Assembly: GCA_002118135.1 (NCBI GenBank)
Contig: BDIU01000082.1
Location: 367,386 to 431,385 of the forward strand
Reading direction: 5' to 3'
From: Trebouxia sp. TZW2008
Taxonomy: Eukaryota > Chlorophyta > Trebouxiophyceae > Trebouxiales > Trebouxiaceae
DNA length: 64,000 bases
How positions within the stretch are numbered: position 1 is the stretch's first letter; each line of letters begins with the position of its first letter. The notes under the pieces are model-generated. The model saw only the letters and a list, made by a program, of their open reading frames with translations, ran no database searches and was not told the origin of the DNA. The position numbers and the translations under genes are program-made. Shown here in pieces: positions 20,001 through 31,197 of this stretch.

Positions 20001-21528
20001 CAGCAGACTTTGGCTGTGGTAACCTACATGGCTTCCAGATATACCTAGTCGCCGACTTCTAGATCTACATGTGCATAGGGCTCCCAAGAACTCAGCATTG
20101 GTGCAGCCTGTAGACTTGGCCATCGCCTGGCTGAAGAAGAAGCATTCCTCTTGTGTGGCAGCAGACTTTGGCTGTGTTGTCATGCATGGCTTCCAGAAAT
20201 ACGTTATGTACAACACTTGCCGACTTCTTGTTCTGATTGCGCATAGGGCTTCCGAGAACAGACTCAGCATTGGCCGGTGCAACCTATAGACCTAGCCATT
20301 ACCTGGCTGAAGAAGAAGGATTCCTCATGGGTGGCAGCAGATTTTGGCTGTGGTGATGCACAGCTGGCAAGCTGTGTGCCCCAGACTGTGCACAGCTTGG
20401 ATTTGGCGGCCACCGCTCCAGGAGTCATTGCATGCAACATGGCACACACTCCGTTAGGTGAGGCATTCAGGCTAGAACACTTCATGGATTTACAAGTTTC
20501 CCAGGAGCAGACAGTCTCAATGCCTGAAGTCCTGAACTGAGGTTAGAATCTGGTACTCTGCTTGTAAGCGCTCATCCTGTTAGGTGAGGCATTTGTAGCA
20601 GGGGCTTTTGTGGCATGCACTTATGTTGGGAGTGCTTCACATTGTGCTTAGCTTGGACTTGGTGGCCACCGCTCCTGGAGTCACTGCATGTAACACGGCA
20701 CTCACTCCTTTAGGTGAGGCAGATGCTTTTCGATGCCTTTTATGGCATGATCTATATAGAGAGCATTCCAAAATTGCTGACACCTGGGTTGTACTGAGAG
20801 CATTGCTAGCAGCACTCAAACAGTCCAGGGCACAAACAGTCACTACTAGACGAACAGATGGTTGGCAGCATTGTGATGGCTGCAATCACAATGTACTGCA
20901 TCTTGCTAGGATATGTGATCTAAGCGTTTTCCTAAAGCTTGCGCATCACTGCAGTTTTGGGAGTCTGATTCACCACACCCACCAACACAACCCCAAGCCA
21001 GCACAATATTGTGATAGCATGCACTCCAGCTTCCCTCAATGCAGAGCGCTGAGCTCAACAAGCATTTGTACAGCACTTGCCATTAACAGGCACAAGACTG
21101 ATGCCAGACAGTCGTTGTAGCCACTCGAGTAGAGATTGGATGAATTGGCAAATGTCCATGCTGCTGCTGCCTATGCAGGAGATGCATCAGTAGACGCTGC
21201 CGTTTTCTGTTTGGCCCTGATGGGCACAGACTACGGCACTTTTCTTGAAGAGGCATGCAGAGTACTGCGCAAGGGTGGCTTTCTTTGGGTTGCTGAAGTG
21301 CGAAGTCGTTTTGCTGACGCAAGCAGCAACGAAGAGCAAACTGGCAAACCGGCTAATGCGTTTGTAAAATTTCGGACAGCCTTGAAAACCTTGGGCTTTC
21401 AGGTTTTTGAGCAAGATATCTCGAACAAAATGTTTGTTGTGTTTGTGGCCCAGAAAGTCAAGGACAAGAAAGCCAGTGTTGCTGTGCAATGGCCACACTT
21501 GAAACCTTGTATATACAAGCGAAGGTGA
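17077..21528 (+). CDS. RRP8: RRP8-type rRNA methyltransferase (5 exons, 714 aa)
   Basis: Nucleolar SAM-dependent methyltransferase of the RRP8 (nucleomethylin) family, which in yeast makes m1A in 25S rRNA. Exons are 17077-17287, 17380-17468, 17769-19052, 20247-20457 and 21179-21528, all in phase. Residues 1-490 are a long Lys/Ala/Gln/Ser-rich, probably disordered region with nucleolar-type basic clusters (KKAKRKRKQQ, KQKKKLGRNARLRLKRQ). The family signature starts with GGRFRMLNEQLYTTQ at the end of exon 3, continues HWPVQPIDLAITWLKKK, then the SAM loop VAADFGCGDAQLA, VHSLDL, and motif AVFCLALMGTDY with RVLRKGGFLWVAEV. The N-terminal extension is longer than in yeast or human. The large introns 3 and 4 are full of relic copies of the flanking exons. 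A short exon 2 acceptor and a GTTCTT donor in exon 1 are less certain than the rest. Confidence 0.92.
19220..19315 (+). pseudogene. relic copy 1 of RRP8 exon 3 end
   Basis: Reads LMLSEQLYTNQ, then EQYREV with the donor-like GAG|GTGAGC at 19314, matching the real FRMLNEQLYTTQ and EQYHE|GTGAGC (19053). It lies about 260 bp downstream, in the intron. Confidence 0.85.
19372..19450 (+). pseudogene. relic copy 2 of RRP8 exon 3 end
   Basis: Translates as LYISQEEGYALMRSQPELSEQNHDV, here abbreviated around the shared core YALM-SQPEL-EQ. It is followed by text similar to the start of the true intron (GGACTTGAGCGACACACA versus GGATTTGAGCCACACACA), so the duplicated unit spans the exon-intron border. 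Confidence 0.8.
19628..19728 (+). pseudogene. relic copy 3 of RRP8 exon 3 end
   Basis: Contains LMLSEQLCTTQ, YALMQSQ and QQYHEL. The donor GT is mutated to CT (ATGAGCTGAGCATCC). Followed by the same CATCCT-TTTGCAGCAGGAAA intron sequence that follows copy 1, showing that copies 1 and 3 share a longer duplicated unit. Confidence 0.85.
19755..20220 (+). pseudogene. three relic copies of RRP8 exon 4 start
   Basis: Near 19770, 19911-20020 and 20072-20195 the sequence repeats the start of exon 4 (20247). The shared pieces are AGGGCTTC or AAGGCTTCAGG, ACTCAGCATTGG, GGTGCAGCCTATAG and CTGAAGAAGAAG. The third reads QPVDLAIAWLKKK then VAADFGC, before breaking. None is open throughout. Confidence 0.85.
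20610..20725 (+). pseudogene. relic copy of RRP8 exon 4 end
   Basis: In intron 4 the stretch LSLDLVATAPGVTACN and TPLGEA, followed by TTTAGGTGAGGC, reproduces the end of exon 4 (HSLDLAATAPGVIACN, TPLG|GTGAGG). A shorter echo, TTAGGTGAGGCATT, is at 20580. Confidence 0.85.
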
Positions 21529-21801
21529 GACTTTTGATGAATGAATTTTGAACTAGTTTCCAGTGTGAATGCTATACACTATCACACATTTTGCAAGCGC
21601 TCAACATTTGTTCCCGCTGGCTCTTTGCCAATTTACAACAGTAACGAGTTCACGACCTGTTTCATAGTGGAAAGCAGAGAGGGGCCTGGTCATGCACGAG
21701 TGTGATCACACAAGAATGTGCATGCTGACACCCAAATTAAATAGCATGAGTTGGGTGCAAAACCAAAGCACAGCTTGTGGGCTGTTTGAGCAATTCCATG
21801 T
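21529..21801. other. convergent 3' gap between RRP8-like and dehydrin-like genes
   Basis: The two genes converge here with 273 bp between stop codons, so both 3' UTRs must be short or overlap. No coding feature is visible. Confidence 0.5.
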
Positions 21802-24084
21802 CTATTTGATCTTGTCATGGATCTTCTTCAGCACGCTCTTCTTCTCTCCACCAGCACCACCTGCATATGCCAGGAAACATGTGAGCATAGACACATCAGC
21901 CTTTCCCTGACACTGACATTTGCTCACTCTGACATTTGCAAGCTGATGAAGGCAAAACATGCAAACGCATTCTGTTTCCAGGTCCTGACTACAAAAGATT
22001 TACAAAGTGCATATATTGGCCGTAACAAAGTGCATACAGTTGATTCAACTCAGAGCTTGTATACGGCAGTCTGCCTGACACTCCCACCGCAGCACAACTC
22101 TTAAGAAAAGATTACAACTGCTGCAGTGCACCATGTGCGCACTGTCCTTGCCAGCGCTGCCCATGTCATTGGTGCTGCATGTCCTGAAATGACTGCTGCT
22201 AACGCTGCTATCTCACTTGCTGCAACAGCTTTTGATGCTACAGCTCTCACTGTCAGCAATCTTGTCAGCAAGATTACATCAGTTTTCGAATGTGTAATCT
22301 GAGATTAAGCTCACCGTCATTGCCAGCGCTGCCCATGTCATTGGTGCCACCGACACCGCCAGAGCCAGTGCCCCGGCTGGTCTCGTCCCGCCCTGTGTTG
22401 CCAGCACTGCCCATGTCGTTGGTACCCCCTACCCCGCCTCCAGTGTTGGTGCGGGTGGTTCCTGGGTTGCCGCTGCTGCCAAAGTCATTGGTGCCACCCA
22501 CATTGCCTGGGCCTCCTGTATACGCATCCATACAATTGGTATTGTGAAGCACAACAGTGTGAAGGCACAGTACTTGCATCTTCAACCTGCTCTTGGTGTT
22601 GCCGCTAGTGTTGTTTGGGTGGGCCCAGTATAAATGCTGCTACCAAAGTCGTTGGTGCCACCAACATTGCCTGGGCATCCTACACATGCATATGTAGGCT
22701 TGACACGTTACAAATGACAGCAGGAAGGCTTCCAACATGCCAGCATGATGGGATTGCCAACATTGTCTGGGCTTCCTGTATCAATGCGCGTATAACTGAT
22801 ACTGTGGATTACAGCATAGTTGTACATTTGATTGACCCCCGCCTCTGTCCCCCTATGTTGGTATGCCTGAGTACCGACTTGCTGCTGCTTGTGGGGCATA
22901 CAATGCTCAGTAAAACCTGCATTTAGCAGAACTCGTTGCAAGGCCCCAGGTCATATCATGCTGCATGCCCCAGTGCACACTTGCACAACATGCTGCATTG
23001 TGATGCACATGCTTGCTAGCGAGGATCCACAACCCTGCTAAGCGCATACAGAAGCACAGAACACGATGACCATGCTAGGTGCATACAGCAGCACTGTGAG
23101 CGTTCACAGGCTGTGTACAAGTGTTGGAAAGCACCTTGTGAGCCCACGCCAACCTCTCCAGGATTGCCACTGCTGCCTAGGTCATTTGTCCCTCCAACAC
23201 CACGCCCAGTGTTTGTTCCTGCAGACCCTGGATTGGCAGAGCTGCCGAAATCATTTGTGCCACCAACTCCATGACCAGTGTGTGAGCCGACTTGGCCTGG
23301 ATTTGCACTGCTGCCGAAGTCGTTGGTGCCGCCAACGTTGCCTCCTGAAAGGTTGCCGCCTGTACCTGTTGACAGTGAGATAACTGTGTCAGTGTGCTGT
23401 GTCAACCATTCTCTGAAGACGCCCAGTACCAGCAGCAAGACATCTACATGTGAGCCAAATGAGTCTAGGTCTGCACTGCTGTCAAGATCCTTGGTGCCGC
23501 CAACGCACCCTCTAGAACTACGGAGAGTGTGCTGCAAGCAAGCTTTTGAGTGTGCAGGATGAACATTCCCACAGCATGAGATGGGCAGTGAAAGGCAGGC
23601 ATGTATTGACCTGCATAAAATATAAACGTAATGCAGCCAGGCTAACCGCAAAGAAGATAGGTTGACGATGAAAATACAGTCAGTGCACGGGCCGCATTGA
23701 CAGCTTTGTGCACGAGTTGAGCTGCATGGACAGCCCAAATGCAGAGTGCACCACCACTTTGCCACGCAAGCAGACGGTGACTGTACGAGCGCATGTATAA
23801 TGATGCATTGTAAAATTGATTCTATCGCGCCAATGCCAATAAGCGCACCTGCCCCGGTGTTGTCGAAGCCGCGGCCGAGGTTGCCTTGATCGAAGCCTTG
23901 ACCCATGTGTCCTTGGCCCGTGGTTTCGCCCATGTCGGCAGCTCCGCCACCCATGCCTCCTCGTGCCTTCTGCTTGAGCTGCGAGGCACAGCATACTTTG
24001 AGTCCTGAGCCAAACGGGGGCTTGAACTATCATGCACGTAGTTGCATGCACAGCCATATACACCTCGTCCATGCCTCCCGCCAT
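21802..24084 (-). CDS. Gly/Asn-repeat protein with dehydrin-like K-segment (5 exons, 213 aa)
   Basis: A small, strongly hydrophilic, glycine-rich protein resembling dehydrins or other hydrophilins that protect cells during water loss. Exons on the minus strand are 24084-24064, 23978-23849, 23365-23135, 22515-22315 and 21860-21802; phases agree. After MAGGMDE comes a GMGGGAADMG region with GHMGQGFDQGNLGRGFDN repeats. Then six units of the form VGGTNDFGSS-NPG or VGGTNDMGSAGN are separated by Thr/Gly/His linkers. The last exon encodes GGAGGEKKSVLKKIHDKIK, a Lys-rich amphipathic end like the dehydrin K-segment (EKKG-MEKIKEK-LPG). No signal peptide or membrane segment is seen. The intervening introns contain further decayed repeat-coding copies, so exon number may vary between strains. 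Assignment as a dehydrin relative is inference from composition and the last exon. Confidence 0.75.
22137..22172 (-). pseudogene. relic of dehydrin-like exon 4 end
   Basis: The minus strand encodes TNDMGSAGKD, a near copy of TNDMGSAGND at the true exon end (22315), located 150 bp further into the following intron. Confidence 0.75.
22618..22795 (-). pseudogene. relic copies of dehydrin-like exon 4 start
   Basis: On the minus strand, about 22682-22625 reads CPGNVGGTNDFGSSIYTGP after a TAG acceptor, closely matching the real GPGNVGGTNDFGSS at 22515. Around 22775 a shorter copy reads GSPDNVG. They precede the parent exon. The first is open and could be an extra in-phase exon, although no good donor was found. 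Confidence 0.7.
23440..23515 (-). pseudogene. relic copy of dehydrin-like exon 3 repeat
   Basis: Minus-strand GCVGGTKDLDSSADLDSFGSH is an altered copy of NVGGTNDFGSSANPGQVGSH (exon 3), 100 bp upstream of the true exon in the intron. Confidence 0.75.
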
Positions 24085-24795
24085 AGCTCTGTGTCTGTGT
24101 TCTTTGTGCGCTTGCTTTCGGTCAAAGAGCAGCTAAAGTACGATCTTTTGCGTTGCGAGAAGATGTAGATCGAAACTGATCTAGATCCGCAGTGATGAAG
24201 GAGGCTGACTAGGACAAGGTTAAAGGGCCTGCAGACAGTTGTCTCTGAGTTTCCAGGCTTGCATTTAGACTCCATTTAAGGCATCAAAGACTTCATGCCG
24301 CTGCCGCTGTTCTGGTTGAAGTGATCATGCTAGTGCAGTCCACCATGCTCTACATCCAGGTATACATGAATATAGGTTGTAATTATATGTAGAGGTGAAG
24401 GCACGTGAGAATCCACTGCAGGAACTATCAGGTGAATGCTCACATCAGCTGATAGATCTGGTGGCTGCTGAATTACTTGCAAGCAGTATCTGTTTTAACC
24501 CCGAGAACTCATGAGGGTAGCAATGCTCTGTTCAGACAGTATAGCATCACACCGATGGCAACTAGCTGAAGCGCTACAGCTCGACATGTTGTGGACACCG
24601 CAAAATTGCATTGCTCCAGATAAAGAATCGATGTTGACAGCTCTGACATTGGCACTCTGCAGAATTGGCTCTCCTCTCATTGATACAAGAGAAACAGTGC
24701 ACAACATTTGCAGTCTGCTGCTTCAACAGTATGCTGCGCCGAAATCAGCATTAATCATACACTGCTGAGTGTCATTGGGTCTTTGACCCAAAACT
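24085..24795. promoter_or_regulatory. upstream region of the dehydrin-like gene
   Basis: 711 bp between the dehydrin-like start and the stop of the RRM gene, both minus strand. It must hold the dehydrin-like promoter and the RRM 3' UTR. No drought-type element array was recognised, and no gene is seen. Confidence 0.4.
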
Positions 24796-27700
24796 TTACT
24801 GTGACTCTGTGCTGACTGTGAGAGGGTCAATATCAATTTGTAGAGTTTGCCCTTCCACAACAGTTCCTTGCGTTGCCTGCACAATAAAATAAAACATTGT
24901 AAACACATGAGACGTAGACTTTCCAGCAACAACGCTAGCTACAAAACCACGAGCTGCCTGTGAAGTATGAATGCATGCTTGGGTAAACAAGTCATTGCAA
25001 ACAGTGCAAGAAATTTATTGCAAAGTACATAAGCCAAACGCACAGCATCAAATGAGTTGAATCTCACCATGCACAGGCACAGCCACATGATTGCCGACTG
25101 CTTGACATCAATTCAAGACCGCAACACGATTTGAGGAGGTGAGAATCAGTAGCGTGGCGTTACTGTACTGTCAGCAGCTGCGATGTGACAGGAATCAGCT
25201 GGCAAACTGCCATTACCTGAACAGCTGCTTCAGCAGCATATGTACTGGTAAAGCGCACAATGCCCTTGATGGCAGCCTCTTCACCACTTCCCGACACAAT
25301 GTCAGCCCTGATAGCCCCATGACTATTGAATATGTCCTTCAAATCTTGCCATTGATAGCTTGCTGGGAGGCCTTGCACACGCACCTGCATGCAGTAATGA
25401 TAGCACTAATTGGTTGTCTGATTGATTGACTTGACAAATGTGCTCATGCAAAAGCAATTGAGGAGCAAAAGGCTCAGGTGGTGTGAACAAGCCGGCCTGG
25501 CGGGATAGGACTTGGGCCACACACACCTAGCACATGTGCTGGAAAGTGTAACCATTTATTATTAATGTTATCATTAAAAGCAAGGTATGCCTCACCCTGT
25601 TCGTGTAGGCCATACAGCAGGCTTATTTATCAATCAAAAATGTGCAGACAATGGGGATAATGGTAACAAGTCGCAAGCACTAGCAAACATGTCAGGCGTG
25701 TGTGGCACAACTAGACGTCTTCTCCCAAATGGAGATGGAGTAATCAGCTCAATTCTGCGCTGCACGTTTGCCTTATCATTGAACCATGGCATATCAGATT
25801 TCAGCACGTACTCATGCTGCCTTGCGCTTGATGTTGTGTCGTGAGAATGCGACCAGCTTCCTGATAAAATGGTGTCAAGCTGTAGATTTGTAATAGGTGA
25901 ATGTGCTGACCTGTCTGCCTGCTATGGAGGCTTTTGGATCCCTGTTTGATTGCAGGCTTGGGGAACGCCTGTAGTCCTTGTCATCCAGCTTCACTCCAAG
26001 ATATCTGCCATTCACATCCATGCCATTCAGCGTCTGCATACAGCAAGTTTGCTTACAGACAATGCCTGACTCAAGACTGATGGCATGCAGTGCTGCTCAA
26101 TCAATCAATGGGAGTGACGTTTCAGCATGAACAGCCTCTGACTCAAGCTTCCCTTCAAGACAGCTGCCATCAAATCTATGCCATTCAGCATGTGCCAACA
26201 GCAAATTTGCTTACAGGCGACGACCGACTCAGAACTGATTGCATGCAGTGCTGCTCAGTCAATCAATCAACCAATCAACCAACCAACCCACCAACCAACA
26301 AACCAACCAACCAACCATTCAATCAAGCAATTAATGGGAGCGACTTTCAGCATAAGACAGCCTTTGAGTCAAGCTTCACTTCAAGATATCTGCCAGTCAA
26401 GTCTATGCCGTTCAGCATCTGCCAACAGCACAATGCTTGCAGGTGACAGCTATCTCCAGACAGATTGCATGCATTTGTGGTCAATCATTCCGTGGAAATG
26501 ATAGTTCAACATGAAGAGTCAGTGCACCTCAACAAAATTTGTGGCTTGAGAGCACTTGCACCATTGACTTGTATCATGTTCAGCAATGCAAATTGGCTTG
26601 ACATGCCTGAAGTGCTTGATTACCAGCAGAAGTATGTAGCATGAGCTGGTTCTTGATCGCGCCTGTAGGACGTATGGTACAGTGCCATTGTGCACGAACT
26701 GACCTGACGTTTCTTTGCTTCGAAAGTCAATGACAACATGAGTCTGAGCAGCAGTGTCGTATCTTGTATGCTCTGTCAGTCATGCCTTCACTGTTCATGA
26801 ATTGCTTGAATGCAATGACTACAGCTTTCAATTTGCATCAAAGATGCAAAAGAATCTTCCAGGTTTTCTTGTTATGCCTTTGCTTTGCTATGCATCAGCA
26901 CCCTGGATGACTCTTTAAGGATCTTACTCATAATCCATGTTCACCATCAATTGTGACCAGGAAACAGCGTAAGTGTTGCCGTCCTTCCTTCGTTGCAATT
27001 GTCATGTCTGACATGAAATACCTGGATAGCTCTTTGCGCATCATCATCAGATTCCATGTTGACCACTCCCCACCCTCTTGATCGCCCATCTTTGCCCATC
27101 ACAATGTCAGCACTGACTACTCCTCCTACCTCCTTGAACAAGTCTTTCAGGTCCTGCCAGCCGTACGAAAATGGCAGGCCTTGTACAATCAACTGCACAG
27201 ACATTTGGTGTTTCAGCTGTCGCTGTATGCCAATAACACATTTGCATGGGGTCACCCTCCTGCTTCCCAGTGCAAGTCTTTCAGGTCCTGCCAGCCATAC
27301 TCAAATGGCAGGCCTTGCCCAGCCACCTATACAGACATTTGGAGATTTCAGCTGTTGCTTAATGGTGCATGGGTAGTCTCTCAATGCACTGGCAACTTGA
27401 GGCTGTCATGAGTATGCCTACTGCCAGAGCTTCACTTCACCCCTGGCACATGCCCTGAATCAATCATTCATTTAGTCAAAATGCATGCTAGACAGGCTCA
27501 GCAGCCCAGCCAGGTATGTACTGGATTCAAATGTCTCCAACCAGTTCGGTATTGTGCTAACCCAAACCAGTGCAGCCACGCTCCTGATATGGCCACGAGA
27601 AGAGTGTGTGTGCAAGTCAACACTGTGTTGGAAGCAGTCCAACAGCTGACGTAAATAGCAGACAGCTGCTGCTGCCCTTTCTGCAATAAAAAGCAGATTG

Positions 27701-30700
27701 AGCAACTCAGTCTGACCTGTAACAGAGCAACATTGCACATCCGTTGTGATGCTCCAGACAAGCCTGCCTGGCAAGCAGAAGATTGTGCTGCAAACACCTA
27801 GCATTATATGCTAGGATGTGGAACTCATTCTGATTGTTATTTTCGTCAAACTCTGTTTGATTTATAGGAAAGATGTCGGGCGAGACGCATGCACTCAAGA
27901 GCAGCTATCACAAGGTCACAGAGTCTGAGCGACTGGGAACAGAGCATGTTTGCTCTTGTTTGAAGGAGATTTGCGTGTTCACATCTGGCCTGAATAGCAG
28001 AAGCTGTGTCTTGCTGCAACAAGAGAGGCAGAGGCAAGTAATGGCCATATGCTAATGATGAGTAGACGAGTCGCAGCTGAGCAATGCGTGAGCAACGCAT
28101 TGGTGTTCATATGCAATGAAGCACTGTATGATCGGACAACACATTGCATGTGTGGTGAAGATTCATGTGTATGCTGCAGAATTTGTCAGTCTGAGCAGCT
28201 CACATTGACTCCTGTAGTAGGGTTGAAAAAGTCACGGGTCGGTTGGACTGGCCTCTGCTGGTAATGATCCACTTTGGGTGTGTAATTTTCTTGGTCTTCT
28301 CGAATGTTGATCATGTTGCCGTCCAACTCCTGCAAGCAGCAGCATGCATGGAAACCCTTGTATTGCACACAAAAGTTGGCAGACCCTGTGCTACAAAGCT
28401 TCACAACCAAGATGATTGTGATGCTTCTTGACCGCTTGGCATCAATGTATTGGACAGTACACTGCAAAGGTGTGAATGGAAATCGAGTAACAAGACTAGT
28501 GCACAATGGTCAAGCTGGCATACCGTTTTATGAAGTTGGGTTCTGGCCTGTTGAGCTTCTGCTTGCGAAGCAAACTGCACAATGCCTACACATTTCGACT
28601 GGCCGTCCTGCCCCTGCAATAGCAATGCTTATTACAGGATATGGCATGAATGTTTAATTGACTTTGTGACAATCAGCTACAGTATAGACAGTACGTACGG
28701 CCCCCCATTAGTCTGTTGCATAATGACATTCTAAGCAGTGTTCTGTGGCCACCCTATTGGGTGCCTCTATTGGGTCTCTAAAAATGTGATTTGTACATGT
28801 AAACGTAGACGACAACATCAGCAACATGAGACTCAGACAGCTCAGCATGGTATACAGTTCACATCTGTCTGATTGAATGTAACAATTCTGTGCACTCCTC
28901 TTTGGCTCGGATTTGCATGCAAGTGCATTGTTGCAACTTGTGGTTTCTATGCTGTGAATCTGTCCAACACAATCTAATGGACAGCTACAGTTTTGTGGGA
29001 CTTGGGAATGCAGGAATGCTAACGCGTGAATAGCAGCAGCAATGTATCATCACTGCAAATTGCTGTTGTACTGTCATTGCTGGAGCTTGACAAGTGTGAT
29101 GCAATAGCATGTTGCTGCAGCTGTAGAGAATTCAGCTACCATACATAGATGGCGCAACCTTCACAAACTTGCAATGGCGACTAGAGGTAAACACTTTCAA
29201 TAACAGCACAGCCCAGCCAACAGCAATCCCACTGCAGACAGCGTCAGGTGCACTCAAATCAACAGCTGAGGCATGTAAATATATCTCAGCCTATGTCACA
29301 CAACGTCAGATGTGCTTGCAAATCTTACCATGAACACATTCGCAAAGGTCACATTGCCGCAGGTCTTGCAATAGTCCTTCAGCTCTTTCCAGGTGGTCAT
29401 TGGGTTCAGATTGCTGACAAAAAGCCGTGTGCCTTTTTCAAGGAGCCCGCTGTCATTTGGTCGCCTGGCTGAGCGTCCATCTGAGGGATTGCCTTGTCCC
29501 TTATTTGGGTTCAATTCAAAGTCGTCCCTGTCTTCCCGCACAAATATCATTCGTTCGTGAATCTGCACAACATGCATCACAGGTCAGAAGTTTGTGGAAC
29601 ACCATGGCAGAATGTTTGCAAGTTCAAGAGCACTTCATGGTCAAGATGTCAGCTGTGGAGCCTGCTGCTTTGCATACGCGACACATCTGATACAGTCACC
29701 TCTCAATATAACAACTGCATTGGTTACCAACGTGATTACCATGAACGTCCTTACGTCACATTGTCCTCACTCAGAAGTATCACTGTAGTCAGAATGCAGT
29801 GCTTGGATCCCAGTTGCATTGTCCTCACATTGAGAATGTCCTTATATCGAGTGTGCTTGTACCAAGCAATTACTGTACTGTCATTGACAGAGTCTGGACA
29901 CAATGCAAGCTTTGCATGCATCACAAGGGTGATGTCACAGCCCTTTGTTGCTACGATCTACACAGGCTGCAGCTGAAATGTCCAATGCTGCTGAGCCTGA
30001 CAGTATGCTGCTTCTGCATATGCATACCAAGCGGACATGCATGCATACTGTTCACCAAATTGTGTTTGAGCAGCAACGACTGTAATGATGATACTCTGTG
30101 CAGCGTGTGCATCAGCTTTGGTTTGAGTAATATTGCAGATACTTTCACGCTGAAGTGACCTTTGAGTCTCAAAATATTTCTGAGTGCTACTGTGTCAAGT
30201 AAACAAAGCAGTGGCTGACCTCACTTCTGTCCAGTTGCAATATGGCTGCTGCTGCGTCTTCCGGGGTCTCAAATTCTACTATTCCCCAACCCTGCAATGG
30301 GCAAGTCGCTGCTATCAACTATGTTCAAATTTCAGGTGCTGTTTATGCTGTCCCTGCTGGGCATGAAGGTAGCTGCTCGTTTGAATCCAAAGGTCACGGA
30401 CAGATGCAGCCTTTGTCAAAAAGGCAATGGAAGCATGCATCAGTATCCTTAAATGCCTTGTTTTGCGCGATGTGTGCCCTGATGCACATTAGTAAGGCTT
30501 GATGATGCTTTCAGTGAACAAACAAGAGAAGCAGCATGTGTGCAGGTAAGTCGACTCACCTTAAATCTTTTGGCTCCTTTGGGACCGCCAATGTGCGCAT
30601 GAACAACTGCACATCATGCACATGTAAGATGGAAGTCATGAGACAGCACAATCAGTGCAGTCAGGAGCAGACAGGTCCAATGAGATCATCAGCAAGCTCT

Positions 30701-31197
30701 GCTGCTGTACCTGGGCCGACACTTTGAAAATGCTCTTTCAGATCTTGCCATGAGACTGTGAATGCCAAGTTGCCAACATATATCCTTCGCGCAACCGAGA
30801 CCGCTTGTAGTGGAGCAGCCTCTGTGGTCTCAGAGGGCGCAACAGGATCTGTGACGTATGCGTCTGTAGCATCTGCGTCTGCATTCGGCAAGACCATTTG
30901 TGAAAATAAGCTCAGCTGTGGCAATACCGGCTTGTCGTCGCAACCGGCTGCAACCGAACATGCAACAAGCTGTGTACCAGTAGCAGCTGCTCTCGTGAGA
31001 AGAGCCGCTGGGGACTGACTGCGCTGGCGCAAGTTGCCCATGCCAAAGTCTGCAACGTTGGTTTTGTGGTTCTCATATCGCTGGCGTTGTGCTCGATCAG
31101 CATGCATGCAAGTTACAGGCCGGACGGAGAGCCGCCTGACAAACAACGGTTGCGCGCGTACGGCATGACACAGACATCTGGATCTCAGGACCAACAT
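24796..31197 (-). CDS. four-RRM RNA-binding protein, Gbp2/hnRNP M-like (10 exons, 532 aa)
   Basis: An RNA-binding protein with four RRM domains, in arrangement and wording closest to the yeast Gbp2/Hrb1 and hnRNP M group of mRNA export or splicing factors. Exons on the minus strand are 31197-30711, 30606-30560, 30291-30220, 29562-29329, 28613-28524, 28329-28204, 27192-27022, 26033-25911, 25384-25217 and 24876-24796. RRM1 (about 135-212) has RIYVGNLAFTVSWQDLKEHF and GWGIVEFETPEDA. RRM2 (252-330) has RLFVSNLNPMTTWKELKDY and CVGIVQFAS. RRM3 (353-430) has LIVQGLPFSYGWQDLKDLF and GWGVVNMES. RRM4 (451-525) has VRVQGLPASYQWQDLKDIF. The shared WQDLKD helix is characteristic. The first 130 residues are Arg/Ala-rich and unconserved; the start is uncertain (in-frame ATGs also at 31110 and 31041). 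Introns contain a pogo-like MITE, the GAAT-tail repeat and relic copies of exons 7 and 8. Confidence 0.85.
26085..26190 (-). pseudogene. relic copy of RRM-gene exon 8 (proximal)
   Basis: Around 26140-26190 the plus-strand text CTTCAAGACAGCTGCCATCA and CTATGCCATTCAGCATGTG mirrors the real exon (26033-25911) near CTCCAAGATATCTGCCATTC. The coding sense on the minus strand is decayed. It lies about 110 bp upstream of its parent in transcript order. Confidence 0.75.
26255..26335. repeat. AACC/AATC simple repeat
   Basis: A run of CAATCAACCAACC-type tetranucleotides lies between two relic copies of exon 8. It is probably a byproduct of slippage. Confidence 0.9.
26365..26430 (-). pseudogene. relic copy of RRM-gene exon 8 (distal)
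   Basis: The minus strand reads LNGIDLTGRYLEVKL in one frame, against LNGMDVNGRYLGVKL in the true exon, preceded by CAG. The rest is lost. This is the better preserved of the two copies. Confidence 0.8.
27262..27335 (-). pseudogene. relic copy of RRM-gene exon 7 start
   Basis: The minus strand encodes GLPFEYGWQDLKDL after TATAG, almost the same as GLPFSYGWQDLKDL of the true exon starting at 27192. It then diverges. It lies directly upstream of the parent exon. Confidence 0.85.
27471..27575 (-). repeat. dispersed GAAT-tail repeat, copy B
   Basis: Minus-strand order is GGTTTGGGTTAGCACA, ACTGGTTGGAGACATTTG, CAGTACATACCTGGCTGGG, GAGCCTGTCTAGCATGCATT and a TGAATGATTGATTC tail. It is in the RRM-gene intron between exons 6 and 7. 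Confidence 0.75.
29693..29875. mobile_element. diverged second copy of the pogo-like MITE
   Basis: Begins CAGTCACCTCTCAATATAAC and ends AATTACTG, flanked by TA on both sides. Inside it shares TTGGTTACCAA, TTGTCC-CACTCAGA, GTAGTCAGAA-GCA-TG and TCCTTATATCGAGTGT with the element at 11650-11822. The TIRs have decayed. It lies in the RRM-gene intron between exons 3 and 4. Confidence 0.75.

Noticed and set aside
22290..22547. Plus-strand proline-rich open frame
   Set aside because: It is antisense to the Gly/Asn-repeat exon of the dehydrin-like gene and has no splice context of its own.
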